Below, piece by piece: positions 53,663-62,763 of a stretch of DNA of 64,000 bases. The DNA comes from Streptomyces longhuiensis (GTDB lineage Bacteria > Actinomycetota > Actinomycetes > Streptomycetales > Streptomycetaceae): NCBI RefSeq assembly GCF_020616555.1, contig NZ_CP085173.1:8696001-8760000 (forward strand), written 5' to 3'. A model generated the notes under the pieces. That model was not told where the DNA came from. It did no database searches and saw nothing but the letters and a program-made list of their open reading frames with translations. The translations under genes and the position numbers were made by a program. Numbering within the stretch: the stretch's first letter is position 1; every line of letters begins with the position of its first letter.

Positions 53663-55132
53663 ATGACCGACAGCAACGCCGTCGTGGAACACCGCACCCT
53701 CTTCATCGGCGGCCGGTGGGTCGAGCCGGCCGGCCGCGACACCATCGAGGTGATCTCGCCGGTGACCGAGCGCGTCGTCGGCCGCGTGCCCCACGCGACA
53801 CCCGAGGACGTGGATCTCGCGGTCGCCGCGGCGCGCGAGGCGTTCGACCACGGCCCCTGGCCGCGCATGACGCTTGCCGAGCGCATCGAGGTCGTCACCC
53901 GCATCAAGGACGCCCTCGCGGCCCGTCACCAGGAACTGGCCGAGCTGGTCACCCTGCAGAACGGCTCGCCCATGCTGTTCTCGGTGCGCGGCCAGGCCTT
54001 GTCCGCCGTCGGCACCTTCGGTGTCACCATCGCGGCCGCCGGGCGCTTCCAGGAGGAGGAGGCGCGTCAGGGCACCGGCGGACCCGTCCTCGTACGCCGG
54101 GAACCCGTCGGCGTCATCGCCGCGATCACCCCGTGGAACGTGCCCCAGATGACCATCGCGGGCAAGCTCGCCCCGGCCCTGCTCGCGGGCTGCACGGTCG
54201 TCCTCAAGCCGTCGCCGGAGACCCCGCTGGACGCCCTGTGGCTGGCGCAGGTGTGCGCCGACGCGGGTCTTCCCGAGGGCGTGCTGAGCGTGCTGCCAGC
54301 CGATCGTGAGACCAGCTCCTACCTGGTGGCCCACCCGGGCATCGACAAGGTCGCCTTCACCGGCTCGGTCGGCGCCGGCAAGGCGATCGCGGCCGCCGCC
54401 GCCCGCAACCTCACCCGGGTCTCCCTCGAACTGGGCGGCAAGTCCGCCGCGATCCTGCTCGACGACGCGGACCTCGCCGTCGCCGTGCCCGCGATCGTGG
54501 GCGGCACCTGCGCCGCGAACAGCGGCCAGGCGTGCGTCGCCCTGACCCGCGTCCTCGTACCGGCCGCCCGCTACGACGAGGTCGCCGCCGTCCTCACCCG
54601 CGCCTTCGCCTCGCTCAAGGTCGGCGACCCGTCCGACCCGGACACCGTGGTCGGCCCGATGGTGACCAGGAAGCAGCAGGAGCGGAACCTCGACTACATC
54701 CGCATCGGCCAGGAGGAGGGCGCCAAGGTCCTCACCGGCGGTGGAGTTCCCTCGGGCCTGACCACCGGCTGGTACGTCGAGCCGACCCTGTTCGGCGACG
54801 TCACCAACGCGATGCGGATCGCCCGCGAGGAGATCTTCGGCCCGGTCGTGTGCCTGATCCGCTACGAGACCGAGGACGAGGCGGTCGCCCTCGCCAACGA
54901 CTCCGAATTCGGCCTGTCCGGCGCCGTGTTCGGCGCCGACGAGGAGCGCGCCACGCAGATCGCCCGCCAGGTGCGCACGGGCACCGTCACCGTCAACGGC
55001 TTCCGCCTCGACCTGGCCGCCCCGTTCGGCGGCTACAAGAACTCCGGCATCGGCCGCGAGTTCGGCCCCGAGGGCCTCGCGGCCTACTTCGAGTACAAGA
55101 CCGTCAACCTGCCGGCTCCGGCCAAGGCCTGA
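53663..55132 (+). CDS. Aldehyde dehydrogenase
   Basis: About 489 residues. It has ITPWNVPQMTIAGKLAPALLAG, FTGSVGAGKAI, general-base Glu in LELGGKSAA, the catalytic Cys in NSGQACVALTR, and EEIFGPVVCL. In context it would oxidise the fatty aldehyde made by the adjacent alcohol dehydrogenase to the acid used by the ligases. ATG 53663 has GAGGA eight bases upstream. It is transcribed divergently from the dehydrogenase operon. Confidence 0.93.
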   Translation: MTDSNAVVEHRTLFIGGRWVEPAGRDTIEVISPVTERVVGRVPHATPEDVDLAVAAAREAFDHGPWPRMTLAERIEVVTRIKDALAARHQELAELVTLQNGSPMLFSVRGQALSAVGTFGVTIAAAGRFQEEEARQGTGGPVLVRREPVGVIAAITPWNVPQMTIAGKLAPALLAGCTVVLKPSPETPLDALWLAQVCADAGLPEGVLSVLPADRETSSYLVAHPGIDKVAFTGSVGAGKAIAAAAARNLTRVSLELGGKSAAILLDDADLAVAVPAIVGGTCAANSGQACVALTRVLVPAARYDEVAAVLTRAFASLKVGDPSDPDTVVGPMVTRKQQERNLDYIRIGQEEGAKVLTGGGVPSGLTTGWYVEPTLFGDVTNAMRIAREEIFGPVVCLIRYETEDEAVALANDSEFGLSGAVFGADEERATQIARQVRTGTVTVNGFRLDLAAPFGGYKNSGIGREFGPEGLAAYFEYKTVNLPAPAKA

Positions 55133-55163
55133 GCGACCCCACGACCACGAGGAGACGAACACC

Positions 55164-56240
55164 GTGCACGCAGCGATCCTGCACAGGACCGGCGACGACA
55201 GCCTGGACGTGAGGGACGTCGAGACCGTGTCCTTCGGCCCCGGCCGCGTCCGCGTCAAGATGCACAAGGCCGGCCTGTGTCACTCCGACCTGTCGGCCAT
55301 GAGCGGCGTGCTTCAGCACCCCGCGCCGTTCATCCCCGGCCACGAGGGCGCGGGCGAGGTGGCCGAGGTCGGCGAGGGCGTCACGCACGTCAAGCCCGGC
55401 GACCGCGTCATCGTCTGCTGGATGCCCCCGTGCGACAGGTGCCCCTCCTGCAAGGCGGGCGAGGGCCACATGTGCCGCAGCGGCTACCGCAACCTCGGCA
55501 ACCCCAACTTCAAGGACGGCGAGACGGTCGTCCCCGGCATGCTCGGCGCCGGCACGTTCGCCGAGGAGACGGTCATCGCGGCGTACGCGGCGATCCCGAT
55601 CCCCGACGACGTGCCCTACGAGATCGCCGCTCTGATCGGCTGCGGCGTCACCACCGGCGTGGGCGCCGCCCTCAACACGGCCAAGGTGAAGCCGGGTTCG
55701 TCGGTCGTCGTGATCGGTGTCGGCGGCGTCGGCATCAGCATCCTCCAGGGCGCCAAAGTCGCGGGCGCCGCGCGGATCATCGCCGTCGACCCCACCGCCG
55801 GCCGCCGCGAGACGGCCATGAAATTCGGCGCCACCGACGCCGTCACCCCCGAGGACCTGGCAGAGACCGTCAAGAGCCTCACCGGCGGCTTCGGCGTCGA
55901 CTACGCCTTCGAGGCCGTCGGCAAGGCAGCCACGCTGCGCGCCGCGTACGACGCGACCCGCCTCGGCGGCACGGTCTGCCTGGTCGGCGCCGGCTCCCGC
56001 ACGGAGGCCACCGACATCAGCATGGGCGAACTCGTCATGAACGAGAAGGCGATCCTCCCTTCCTTCTACGGAGGCGACGACATCCGCCGCACCTACGCCA
56101 CGATCATCGACCTGTGGCGCGCGGGCCGGATCGACCTCGACTCGATGATCACGCACCACGTCCCGCTCACCGACATCAACGAGGCGATCCGCCAGATGCA
56201 CACAGGCGAGGCGCTGCGCACGATCATCGACATCGCGTGA
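55164..56240 (+). CDS. Zinc-dependent alcohol dehydrogenase
   Basis: A 358-residue MDR enzyme. Catalytic zinc ligands are Cys39 (LCHSD) and His60-Glu61 (GHEGAG). Structural zinc is held by Cys90, Cys93, Cys96 and Cys104. The Rossmann motif is VIGVGGVGIS, followed by IIAVDPT with Asp for NAD. The class-III-like length and GHEGAGEVAEVGEGV suit primary alcohols. It follows the aldehyde dehydrogenase by 31 bases, giving an alcohol-to-acid pair for the alkyl sulfatase product. The start is a GTG after GAGGAGA. Confidence 0.94.
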   Translation: MHAAILHRTGDDSLDVRDVETVSFGPGRVRVKMHKAGLCHSDLSAMSGVLQHPAPFIPGHEGAGEVAEVGEGVTHVKPGDRVIVCWMPPCDRCPSCKAGEGHMCRSGYRNLGNPNFKDGETVVPGMLGAGTFAEETVIAAYAAIPIPDDVPYEIAALIGCGVTTGVGAALNTAKVKPGSSVVVIGVGGVGISILQGAKVAGAARIIAVDPTAGRRETAMKFGATDAVTPEDLAETVKSLTGGFGVDYAFEAVGKAATLRAAYDATRLGGTVCLVGAGSRTEATDISMGELVMNEKAILPSFYGGDDIRRTYATIIDLWRAGRIDLDSMITHHVPLTDINEAIRQMHTGEALRTIIDIA

Positions 56241-56433
56241 CGCACCACGAGGTGCCGGGGCGCCCAGCGGCTGCGGCCCCGGCACTTTGCCGCGCCCTGC
56301 GCCGTGCGCACGCCCGAAAATCATTCGAGCCCTGTGGCGCACCCCCCGTAGGGTGATCGTTTCGACGACCGCGGGGTGTGCGGGCCGCTTCGTCCGGATG
56401 CCCCGCGTCACGATCACGCGGAGGACGGACACG

Positions 56434-57579
56434 ATGGAGCAGTACCACGGTGGGGCCGACGAACGGTTCGGGGCCGTCGCCGACGTGTTCGCGCGGAACT
56501 TCGCGGAGTTCCCCGAACTCGGCGCCGCCGTCACGGTGTTCGTCGAGGGACGCAAGGTCGTCGACCTGTGGGGAGGTGTCGCGGACGAGCGGACCGGGCG
56601 TGCCTGGGAGCAGGACACCATCGTCCCCGTCTTCTCCGTGGCCAAGGCTCTGGTGGGCGTCAGCGCGCATCTCCTCGCCCAGGAGGGGCGGCTCGACCTC
56701 GACGCGCCGGTCAGCCGGTACTGGCCCGAGTTCGCACAGCACGGCAAGGAGACCATCACCACGCGCATGGTGCTCGGGCACCGGGCGGGAGTCCCCGCCC
56801 TCGACCCGGTGCTGTCCTTCGAGGAGATCGCCGGATGGTCGCCGGTGATCCGCGCGATCGAGGAGCAGAAACCGCTGTGGGAGCCCGGCACCGCGTACGA
56901 GTACCACGGCCATGTCCTCGGCTTCCTCGTCGGCGAGGTGATCCGGCGGATCACGGGCCTCACCCCGGGCGCGTACTTCCGCCGTGCGGTCGGTGACCCG
57001 CTCGGGCTGCGGGCCTGGATCGGCCTGCCCGCCGACGAGTCGGGACGCGTGGCCCGGCTCGCCGAGGCCGAGGGGCGCCCCGGTATGCCCGGGCCCGAGC
57101 ATCTGCTCACGCGCATCGTGACGATGAACGGCGCGCTGGCCTTCCCGGGCCTCGACGAGCCGCACGGCTGGAACGACCCCGAGCTGCACGCCATGGAGCT
57201 CCCCGGGGCCGGCGCCGTCGCCTCCGCGAGCGGCCTCGCCGGGCTCTACGCGGCCGCCGTCACCGGGATCGGGGGCCGCGAACGGATGCTCACGGCGGAC
57301 ACCGTGACCGACGCGCTGCGCGAGCTGTCCTCCGGCGAGGGCTGGCTCGGCTTCGACGCCGGGGCGCGCTGGGGCTCGGGCTTCCTGCTCGACTCGCCGT
57401 CCTTCCGCCCGATGCTCGGAGCCCGCAGCTTCGGGAACGACGGCGCCGGAGGCCAGTTCGCCTTCGGCGACGACGCGTTCGGGGTCGGCTTCGCCTATGT
57501 GGCCAACCGCATGATCGGCCACGGCGACGCCCGCGCCGACCGCCTGATCGCGGCTGTGCGCGAGTGCCTCGGCGCGTGA
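56434..57579 (+). CDS. Beta-lactamase-fold serine hydrolase (class C-like esterase)
   Basis: About 381 residues. The nucleophile motif is Ser68-Val-Ala-Lys71 (VFSVAKALVG). A Tyr lies in AYEYHGHVLG at the YxN-like position, and FGNDGAGGQFAF near the end replaces the KTG box. No signal peptide is seen. Such EstB-like proteins hydrolyse esters or lactones. It starts 193 bases after the alcohol dehydrogenase with its own GGAGGA site, so membership in the same transcript is uncertain. Ester or lactone opening in the island is possible. Confidence 0.87.
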   Translation: MEQYHGGADERFGAVADVFARNFAEFPELGAAVTVFVEGRKVVDLWGGVADERTGRAWEQDTIVPVFSVAKALVGVSAHLLAQEGRLDLDAPVSRYWPEFAQHGKETITTRMVLGHRAGVPALDPVLSFEEIAGWSPVIRAIEEQKPLWEPGTAYEYHGHVLGFLVGEVIRRITGLTPGAYFRRAVGDPLGLRAWIGLPADESGRVARLAEAEGRPGMPGPEHLLTRIVTMNGALAFPGLDEPHGWNDPELHAMELPGAGAVASASGLAGLYAAAVTGIGGRERMLTADTVTDALRELSSGEGWLGFDAGARWGSGFLLDSPSFRPMLGARSFGNDGAGGQFAFGDDAFGVGFAYVANRMIGHGDARADRLIAAVRECLGA

Positions 57580-57585
57580 CGCCGT

Positions 57586-57617
57586 CGCGGTGGGGGCGTT
57601 CCGTCGTCCCCACCGCG
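57586..57617. terminator. Hairpin between convergent genes
   Basis: CGCGGTGGGG (57586-57595) pairs with 57608-57617 across a 12-base loop, between the esterase stop (57579) and the stop of the leftward transporter (57638). It marks the edge between the catabolic island and the sugar-acid module. Confidence 0.55.
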
Positions 57618-57637
57618 TCCCGTCGCCCTCACCGCGT

Positions 57638-58960
57638 TCAGACCTTCGTACGGCCCTGAGCCGTGGCCGACGTGTCGGGCGCGTGGGCGACCACGGGCCC
57701 GCCCTCGACGAGCCGCCGGATCCCCGGCGTGGCGACCGCCGCGACGACCATGGCGGCGACCAGGAACCACAGGCCGCCCACAGCCGACCCCGTGCGGTCG
57801 ACGACCACGCCGATTCCCATGGGCCCGAATCCGCCGCCCAGATTGCCCACGGCGTTGATCACCGCGATGCCGGAAGCCGCCTGAATTCCCGTCAGGAAGC
57901 GTGAGGGAAGCGACCACAGCACCGGCTGCCCCGCGAAGATGCACATCGCGGCCAGGCTGATGAAGGCCATCTGCAGCACATGGTTGCCGGTCAGCGCGCT
58001 GGCCGCGAGGCCGAGCGCGCCGAGGGCGGCGGTGCCCGCGATCCACGGGTAGCGGGTACCGCTGCGGTCCGCGAGCTTCGGCACGACGTACAGGCCGATG
58101 GCCACGAAGACGTACGGGACGGCGGTGATGAAGCCGGTGGCCGTCGAGGAGAGGCCGCCGAAGCCGTCGACGATCGTCGGCAGCCAGAAGCTCAGGCCGT
58201 AGGCGCCCAGCGGGAAGCACAGATAGAAGAGCGACAGCAGGACCACGCGCTTGTCGCGCAGCGCGCGCAGTGGACTGCCGTGTCCGCCCTCGCCCAACGC
58301 GTCTGCCTCGGCAGCGAGTTCACCGGCGATCCAGGCCCGCTCCTCGGCCGCGAGCCAGCGCACACCGGCGGGACCGTCGGGCAGGAGCCGCAGGGTGACG
58401 AAGCCGAGCACGATGGCCGGCACCCCCGTCGCGATGAAGATCCACTGCCAGCCTTCGAGCCCGAACGTGCCGTCGAGGTCGTCGAGCGCGCCCATCACCG
58501 GGTTGCCGATGATGAAGGCGAGCGGCGCGGACATCATGAACCAGCCGGTCATGCGCGCCCGGTAGCGGTACGGGTACCACTTGGTGAGGTAGTAGAGGAC
58601 TCCCGGGTAGAAGCCGGCCTCGGCGACGCCGAGCAGGAAGCGCGCGGCGTAGAACTGCCAGTCGTCGGTGACCAGCGCCGTCAGTACGGTCACCACGCCC
58701 CAGCTGAGCATGATGCGGGTGAACCAGCGGCGCGCGCCGAAGCGGTCGAGGTAGACGTTGCTGGGCACCTCGAAGATCGCGTACGCGATGAAGAACGCGA
58801 CCTGGCCGAAGGTGAACGCGGCGTTCGACAGGCCGAGTTGATCCTGGAGCGTCAGCTTGGCGAAGCCGACGTTCGACCGGTCTATGTACGCCACCAGATA
58901 CAGCAGGACCAGGAACGGCATCAGCCGCCGGGTCACCGCTTTCATGACTGTCGATTCCAC
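57638..58960 (-). CDS. ACS-family (MFS) sugar-acid/organic-anion importer
   Basis: About 440 residues, 12 helices. Signature LVAYIDRSNVGFAKLTLQ near the first helix and FEVPSNVYLDRFGARRWFTRIMLSWG in loop 2-3 mark the anion:cation symporter group (galactonate, hexuronate and phthalate permeases). It diverges from the dehydratase/aldolase/regulator operon and is likely the importer of the same sugar acid. GTG 58960 has GGGAG four bases upstream; ATG 58945 is an alternative start. Confidence 0.9.
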   Translation of the reverse strand: MESTVMKAVTRRLMPFLVLLYLVAYIDRSNVGFAKLTLQDQLGLSNAAFTFGQVAFFIAYAIFEVPSNVYLDRFGARRWFTRIMLSWGVVTVLTALVTDDWQFYAARFLLGVAEAGFYPGVLYYLTKWYPYRYRARMTGWFMMSAPLAFIIGNPVMGALDDLDGTFGLEGWQWIFIATGVPAIVLGFVTLRLLPDGPAGVRWLAAEERAWIAGELAAEADALGEGGHGSPLRALRDKRVVLLSLFYLCFPLGAYGLSFWLPTIVDGFGGLSSTATGFITAVPYVFVAIGLYVVPKLADRSGTRYPWIAGTAALGALGLAASALTGNHVLQMAFISLAAMCIFAGQPVLWSLPSRFLTGIQAASGIAVINAVGNLGGGFGPMGIGVVVDRTGSAVGGLWFLVAAMVVAAVATPGIRRLVEGGPVVAHAPDTSATAQGRTKV

Positions 58961-59114
58961 GGTTCTCCCACGTCGTTCGTGCCGGATCCGCGTCGATCCT
59001 CTGGACACGCCGGGACCGTATCGTGATTTGATAGCACCATTGAAGGGGTGTGTCGGACACGGCTTGATCACGGCCGCGGTCACGGCCCCCGGCATCGCAC
59101 CGGAAGGACCACAC

Positions 59115-60863
59115 ATGGCCGCGCTCGAACCCACGCCCACCGACAGCCGGGCGCCGCTGCGCTCCCGCGCCTGGTTCGGCGACGGCGGCAAGAACGGCTT
59201 CATCTCCCGCCACCATCTGCGCGCGATGGGCCGCGGCGGTCACAACTTCGACGGCCGCCCGGTCATCGGCATCTGCAACACCTTCTCCGAACTGACGCCC
59301 TGCAACGGCCACCTCCAGCTCATCGCGGACGCCGTGAAGCGCGGCGTCCTCCAGGCCGGCGGCTTCCCCCTCGAATTCCCCGCCATGTCCCTGGGCGAGC
59401 CGTTCCTGCGCCCCACCTCGATGCTCTACCGCAACCTCGCCGCGATGGAGATCGAGGAACAGATACGGGCCAACCCCCTGGACGCCGTCGTCCTGCTCAC
59501 CGGCTGCGACAAGACCACCCCCGCCGCCCTCATGGGCGCCGCGAGCGCGGGCGTCCCCGCGATCGTCTTCACCGGCGGCCCGATGCTCAACGGGCGCTTC
59601 CAGGGCCGCAACGTCGGCTCCGGCACGGACATCTGGCGCATGACCGAGGAACTGCGGGCCGGGACCATCACCCAGGAGGAGTTCACCGAGTTCGAGAGCT
59701 CCCTCAACCGCAGCGCCGGGCACTGCATGACGATGGGCACCGCCTCCACCATGGCGTGCCTGACCGAGGCCCTCGGCATGATGCTCCCCGGCGGCTCGGG
59801 CCTGCCCGCGGTCGACGCACGCCGCGGCACCCTCGCCGAGGAGACCGGCGCCCGCGCCGTCGCACTGGCCGGCAGCGACCTCACCCCGGGACGCATCATG
59901 ACGCGCGCCGCCTTCGAGAACGCCGTCCGGATCAACGCGGCCATCGGCGGCTCCACCAACGCCGTCGTCCACCTCCTCGCCATCGCGGGCCGCCTCGGCG
60001 TGCCGCTCGCCCTCGACGACTTCGACCGGCTCGGCGCCGAACTCCCGCTGCTCATCGACCTGATGCCGTCGGGGCGCTTCCTCATGGAGGAGTTCGCGTA
60101 CGCCGGCGGACTGCCCGCACTCGTCAACGACCTGCGCGACCGGCTCCACCGTGACACGGTCACCGTCACCGGACGCGGCCTCGTCGACAACTGCGAGGGA
60201 GCGCAGGTCCACGACCGCGAGGTGATCCGCCCCATCGACCGCCCGGTGCAGCCCGCCGGCACCGGCACCGCCGTCCTGCGCGGCAACCTCGCCCCGAACG
60301 GAGCCGTCATCAAGCAGTCGGCCGCCGACCCGAAACTGCTCAGCCACACCGGGCCCGCGCTCGTCTTCGACTCGTTGGAGGACTACCTCGCCGTCGCCGA
60401 GGACCCCGACCTGGACGTCACCGCCGACACCGTCCTCGTCGTCCGCAACACCGGCCCCAAGGGCTACCCCGGTATGCCCGAGGTCGGCAACCTCCAGCTC
60501 CCCAAGAAGCTCCTGGACGCCGGGGTGCGCGACATGGTCCGCATCTCCGACGCCCGCATGTCCGGCACCGCCTTCGGCACCTGCGTCCTGCACGTCGCGC
60601 CCGAGGCGGCGGTCGGCGGCCCGCTGGCCCTCGTCCGCACGGGGGACGACGTACGCCTCGACGTGCCCGCGCGACGCCTCGACGTCCTGGTCGAGGACGC
60701 CGAGCTGGAGCGGCGCCGCATCGAGTGGCAGCCGCCGGCGCCGCCCGCCGACCGCGGCTGGACCTACCTCTACACCCAGCACGTCACCCAGGCCGACACC
60801 GGCGTGGACCTCGACTTCCTGGTCGGCGCCAGCGACTCCGCCCCGCCCCGCCAGGCGTTCTGA
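59115..60863 (+). CDS. IlvD/Edd-family sugar-acid dehydratase
   Basis: A 582-residue Fe-S dehydratase. Cluster Cys residues lie in GICNTFSELTPCN, LTGCDKTTPAALM and GHCMTMGTAS. Further motifs are GGSTNAVVHLLAIAGRLG, GPKGYPGMPEVG and RISDARMSGTAFG. The N-terminus RSRAWFGDGGKNGFISRHHL is that of the pentonate/hexonate dehydratases rather than dihydroxyacid dehydratase. It would convert an aldonic acid to its 2-keto-3-deoxy form. GGAAGGA precedes the ATG. The adjacent aldolase-family gene supplies the next step. Confidence 0.92.
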   Translation: MAALEPTPTDSRAPLRSRAWFGDGGKNGFISRHHLRAMGRGGHNFDGRPVIGICNTFSELTPCNGHLQLIADAVKRGVLQAGGFPLEFPAMSLGEPFLRPTSMLYRNLAAMEIEEQIRANPLDAVVLLTGCDKTTPAALMGAASAGVPAIVFTGGPMLNGRFQGRNVGSGTDIWRMTEELRAGTITQEEFTEFESSLNRSAGHCMTMGTASTMACLTEALGMMLPGGSGLPAVDARRGTLAEETGARAVALAGSDLTPGRIMTRAAFENAVRINAAIGGSTNAVVHLLAIAGRLGVPLALDDFDRLGAELPLLIDLMPSGRFLMEEFAYAGGLPALVNDLRDRLHRDTVTVTGRGLVDNCEGAQVHDREVIRPIDRPVQPAGTGTAVLRGNLAPNGAVIKQSAADPKLLSHTGPALVFDSLEDYLAVAEDPDLDVTADTVLVVRNTGPKGYPGMPEVGNLQLPKKLLDAGVRDMVRISDARMSGTAFGTCVLHVAPEAAVGGPLALVRTGDDVRLDVPARRLDVLVEDAELERRRIEWQPPAPPADRGWTYLYTQHVTQADTGVDLDFLVGASDSAPPRQAF

Positions 60864-60872
60864 GGACCCGTC

Positions 60873-61871
60873 ATGAATGCTGAAAAGGCCGAGAAGTTGA
60901 TGAAAGACACAAGGAAGTCGGCGAAGGACTCCAGGAATTCGACGAAGGACGTCGACTCCCTCGTTCGCGGTGTCTCGCCCGTACTCGAAGTCCCCTTCCG
61001 CGACGACGGCGCGCTCGACCCCGACGGCTTCGCCACGGTCGTCGACCGCGTCCTCGCCACCGGCGTCGGCTCCGTGATGTTCCCGGGCTTCGCGAGCGAG
61101 TTCCACAAGCTCGACGCGGGAGAGCGGGACCTGCTCACCGGTCTGCTTCTGGAGCGCACCCGCGACCGGGCGGACGCCGCCGCGATCGTGTCCGTCCCCG
61201 ACCACGCCACCCGGCACGCCGTCGCCCAGGCCGTCCGCGCCGCCGAGCGCGGGGCCGACGCGGTCAACGTCCTGCCGCCGCACTTCCTCGGCCCCTCACG
61301 GGACGCGGTACTCACCCACGTACGGTCGGTGCTCGCCGCCGTGGACCCGCTGCCCGTCGTCGTCCAGTACGCCCCCGCCCAGACAGGCACCGCACTGGAC
61401 GCACCCACCCTGCACACCCTCGCCGCGGAACACCCCAACCTCCGCTGGGTGAAAGTCGAGTCGGCCCCGCCCGGACGCCTCATCGCGGCGCTGGCCCAGG
61501 GAGAGCGCCCGCTGCCCGCCCTCGTCGGATACGCCGGACTCCAGTTCCCCGACGCCCTGCGCCGCGGCGCGGTCGGCGTCCAACCGGGCTGCTCCTTCGC
61601 GGAGTTGTACGTGGAACTGTGGCGCCGCTGGGAGCGCGGCGACGAGACCGGCGCCGTCGCCCTTCACACCCGTATGACGCCCTACCTCTCCTACTGGATG
61701 CAGGGCGTCGAGCTGATCGTCGCGGCGGAGAAGGAGATCTCCGTGCGGCGCGGCTGGTTCGGCTCCGCGCACTGCCGGGCACCCGGGCACAGCCTGGACA
61801 GCGAGGAGATCGCCATGATCGACCGGTTCTGTGCCGAGTTCGCCGAAATGGTGCCTGAGCTGCTGCGATGA
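60873..61871 (+). CDS. DapA-family aldolase/dehydratase
   Basis: A 332-residue TIM-barrel Schiff-base enzyme of the dihydrodipicolinate synthase/N-acetylneuraminate lyase family. The Schiff-base residue is Lys194 (LRWVKVES) and the Tyr is Tyr166 (VVVQYAPAQ). In this context it would cleave or dehydrate a 2-keto-3-deoxy sugar acid. The first 29 residues are an unusual Lys-rich tail (Lys5, 8, 11, 15, 18, 25) with AAG/AAA codons and lower GC than the rest; the core fold starts near VRGVSPVLEVPF. It lies nine bases after the dehydratase. Confidence 0.9.
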   Translation: MNAEKAEKLMKDTRKSAKDSRNSTKDVDSLVRGVSPVLEVPFRDDGALDPDGFATVVDRVLATGVGSVMFPGFASEFHKLDAGERDLLTGLLLERTRDRADAAAIVSVPDHATRHAVAQAVRAAERGADAVNVLPPHFLGPSRDAVLTHVRSVLAAVDPLPVVVQYAPAQTGTALDAPTLHTLAAEHPNLRWVKVESAPPGRLIAALAQGERPLPALVGYAGLQFPDALRRGAVGVQPGCSFAELYVELWRRWERGDETGAVALHTRMTPYLSYWMQGVELIVAAEKEISVRRGWFGSAHCRAPGHSLDSEEIAMIDRFCAEFAEMVPELLR

Positions 61872-61896
61872 TGCTGCCGGCACGTCACACCCGGTG

Positions 61897-61914
61897 CTCC
61901 GATTCCCATCGGAG
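61897..61914. promoter_or_regulatory. Inverted repeat before the FadR-type regulator
   Basis: CTCCGAT (61897-61903) and ATCGGAG (61908-61914) with a 4-base centre, 70 bases upstream of the regulator's GTG. It may be an autoregulatory operator or a weak hairpin between the aldolase and regulator genes. Confidence 0.4.
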
Positions 61915-61983
61915 ATGTGACAATCGACAACGCACCGGACGGGATCACCGGCACGCGATGCACACGACGACACAGGGAGTGGC

Positions 61984-62703
61984 GTGGAACTTCAGGGCCT
62001 GCACGGGCAGGTGGTCGACCGGATCGGCCTGTCCCTCGCGGCGGACGAGATCCGCGCCGGGGAGGTCCTGCGCCTGGAGGACGTCCAGGAGCGGTACGGC
62101 GTCTCGCGCACGGTCGCGCGCGAGGCCGTCCGAGTGCTCGAGTCCAAGCGGGCGGTGACCAGCCGCCCGCGCATCGGCATCACGGTCCGCCCGATGCCCG
62201 AGTGGAACCTCTACGACCCCCAGGTCATCCGCTGGCGCCTCGCCTCGCCCCGGCGCGAGGTCCAGCTGCGCGAACTGGCCGAGCTGCGCGCCGCGGTGGA
62301 GCCCTCCGCGGCGGCCCTCGCCGCGGCCGGCGGTGACGCGGAGGCCCGGCAGGCGCTGTCGGAGCACGCCCGCGCCATGGCGAGCGCGGCCCGGGCCGGT
62401 GACAGCGCCGGCTTCGTCGAGGCGGATGCGGCCTTCCACCGAGCGCTGCTCGGCGCGTCGGGCAACGGCATGTTCGCCCAGCTCGCGGAGGTGACGGAGG
62501 AACTCCTGGTGGCCCGCCGCGAGCTGTCCCTGATGCCGCACGACATCGACATGGCGGCAGTGCGCCGCCACCAGGAGGTGGCCGAAGCGGTGGCCGCGGG
62601 CCGCTCGGCCGAAGCGGCGCAGGCAGTGACGGCCATCGTCAACGCCGCCCACAGCGAGGTCGAGGACCTGCTGGCGGGCGGATCCTGCGGGTACGGGGTC
62701 TGA
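61984..62703 (+). CDS. GntR-family regulator, FadR/FCD subfamily
   Basis: A 239-residue regulator. The winged helix is at about 8-70 (VVDRIGLSLAADEIRAGEVL, YGVSRTVAREAVRVLESKRAV, SRPRIGITV). A helical FCD domain has metal-ligand-type residues in FVEADAAFHRALLGASGN and a late VRRHQEVAEAVAAG. FadR-type regulators of sugar-acid clusters respond to the acid or its keto-deoxy product. It ends the dehydratase/aldolase operon and probably also controls the divergent importer. GTG start with GGAG five bases upstream. Confidence 0.93.
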   Translation: MELQGLHGQVVDRIGLSLAADEIRAGEVLRLEDVQERYGVSRTVAREAVRVLESKRAVTSRPRIGITVRPMPEWNLYDPQVIRWRLASPRREVQLRELAELRAAVEPSAAALAAAGGDAEARQALSEHARAMASAARAGDSAGFVEADAAFHRALLGASGNGMFAQLAEVTEELLVARRELSLMPHDIDMAAVRRHQEVAEAVAAGRSAEAAQAVTAIVNAAHSEVEDLLAGGSCGYGV

Positions 62704-62725
62704 GGCGGAGGCACGACCAGTCCCC

Positions 62726-62754
62726 TTGATCGCTTACTGGGCGGCGCCTAGGCT
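62726..62754 (+). promoter_or_regulatory. Promoter of the pentapeptide-repeat gene
   Basis: TTGATC (62726-62731), 17 bases, TAGGCT (62749-62754). The -10 ends nine bases before the ATG at 62764, the spacing expected when transcription starts at or next to the start codon. Confidence 0.6.
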
Positions 62755-62763
62755 CTGATGCCC

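Noticed and set aside
29195..57579. Interpretation of the island as a secondary-metabolite (polyketide) cluster
   Set aside because: No ketosynthase, acyl carrier protein, NRPS module or tailoring oxygenase is present. The thiolases, dehydrogenases and hydratases are of catabolic type.
58320..61283. A 987-codon open frame on the minus strand
   Set aside because: Antisense to the dehydratase and aldolase genes with clear active-site motifs. It merges with the MFS gene only in a wrong frame and has no recognisable domain.
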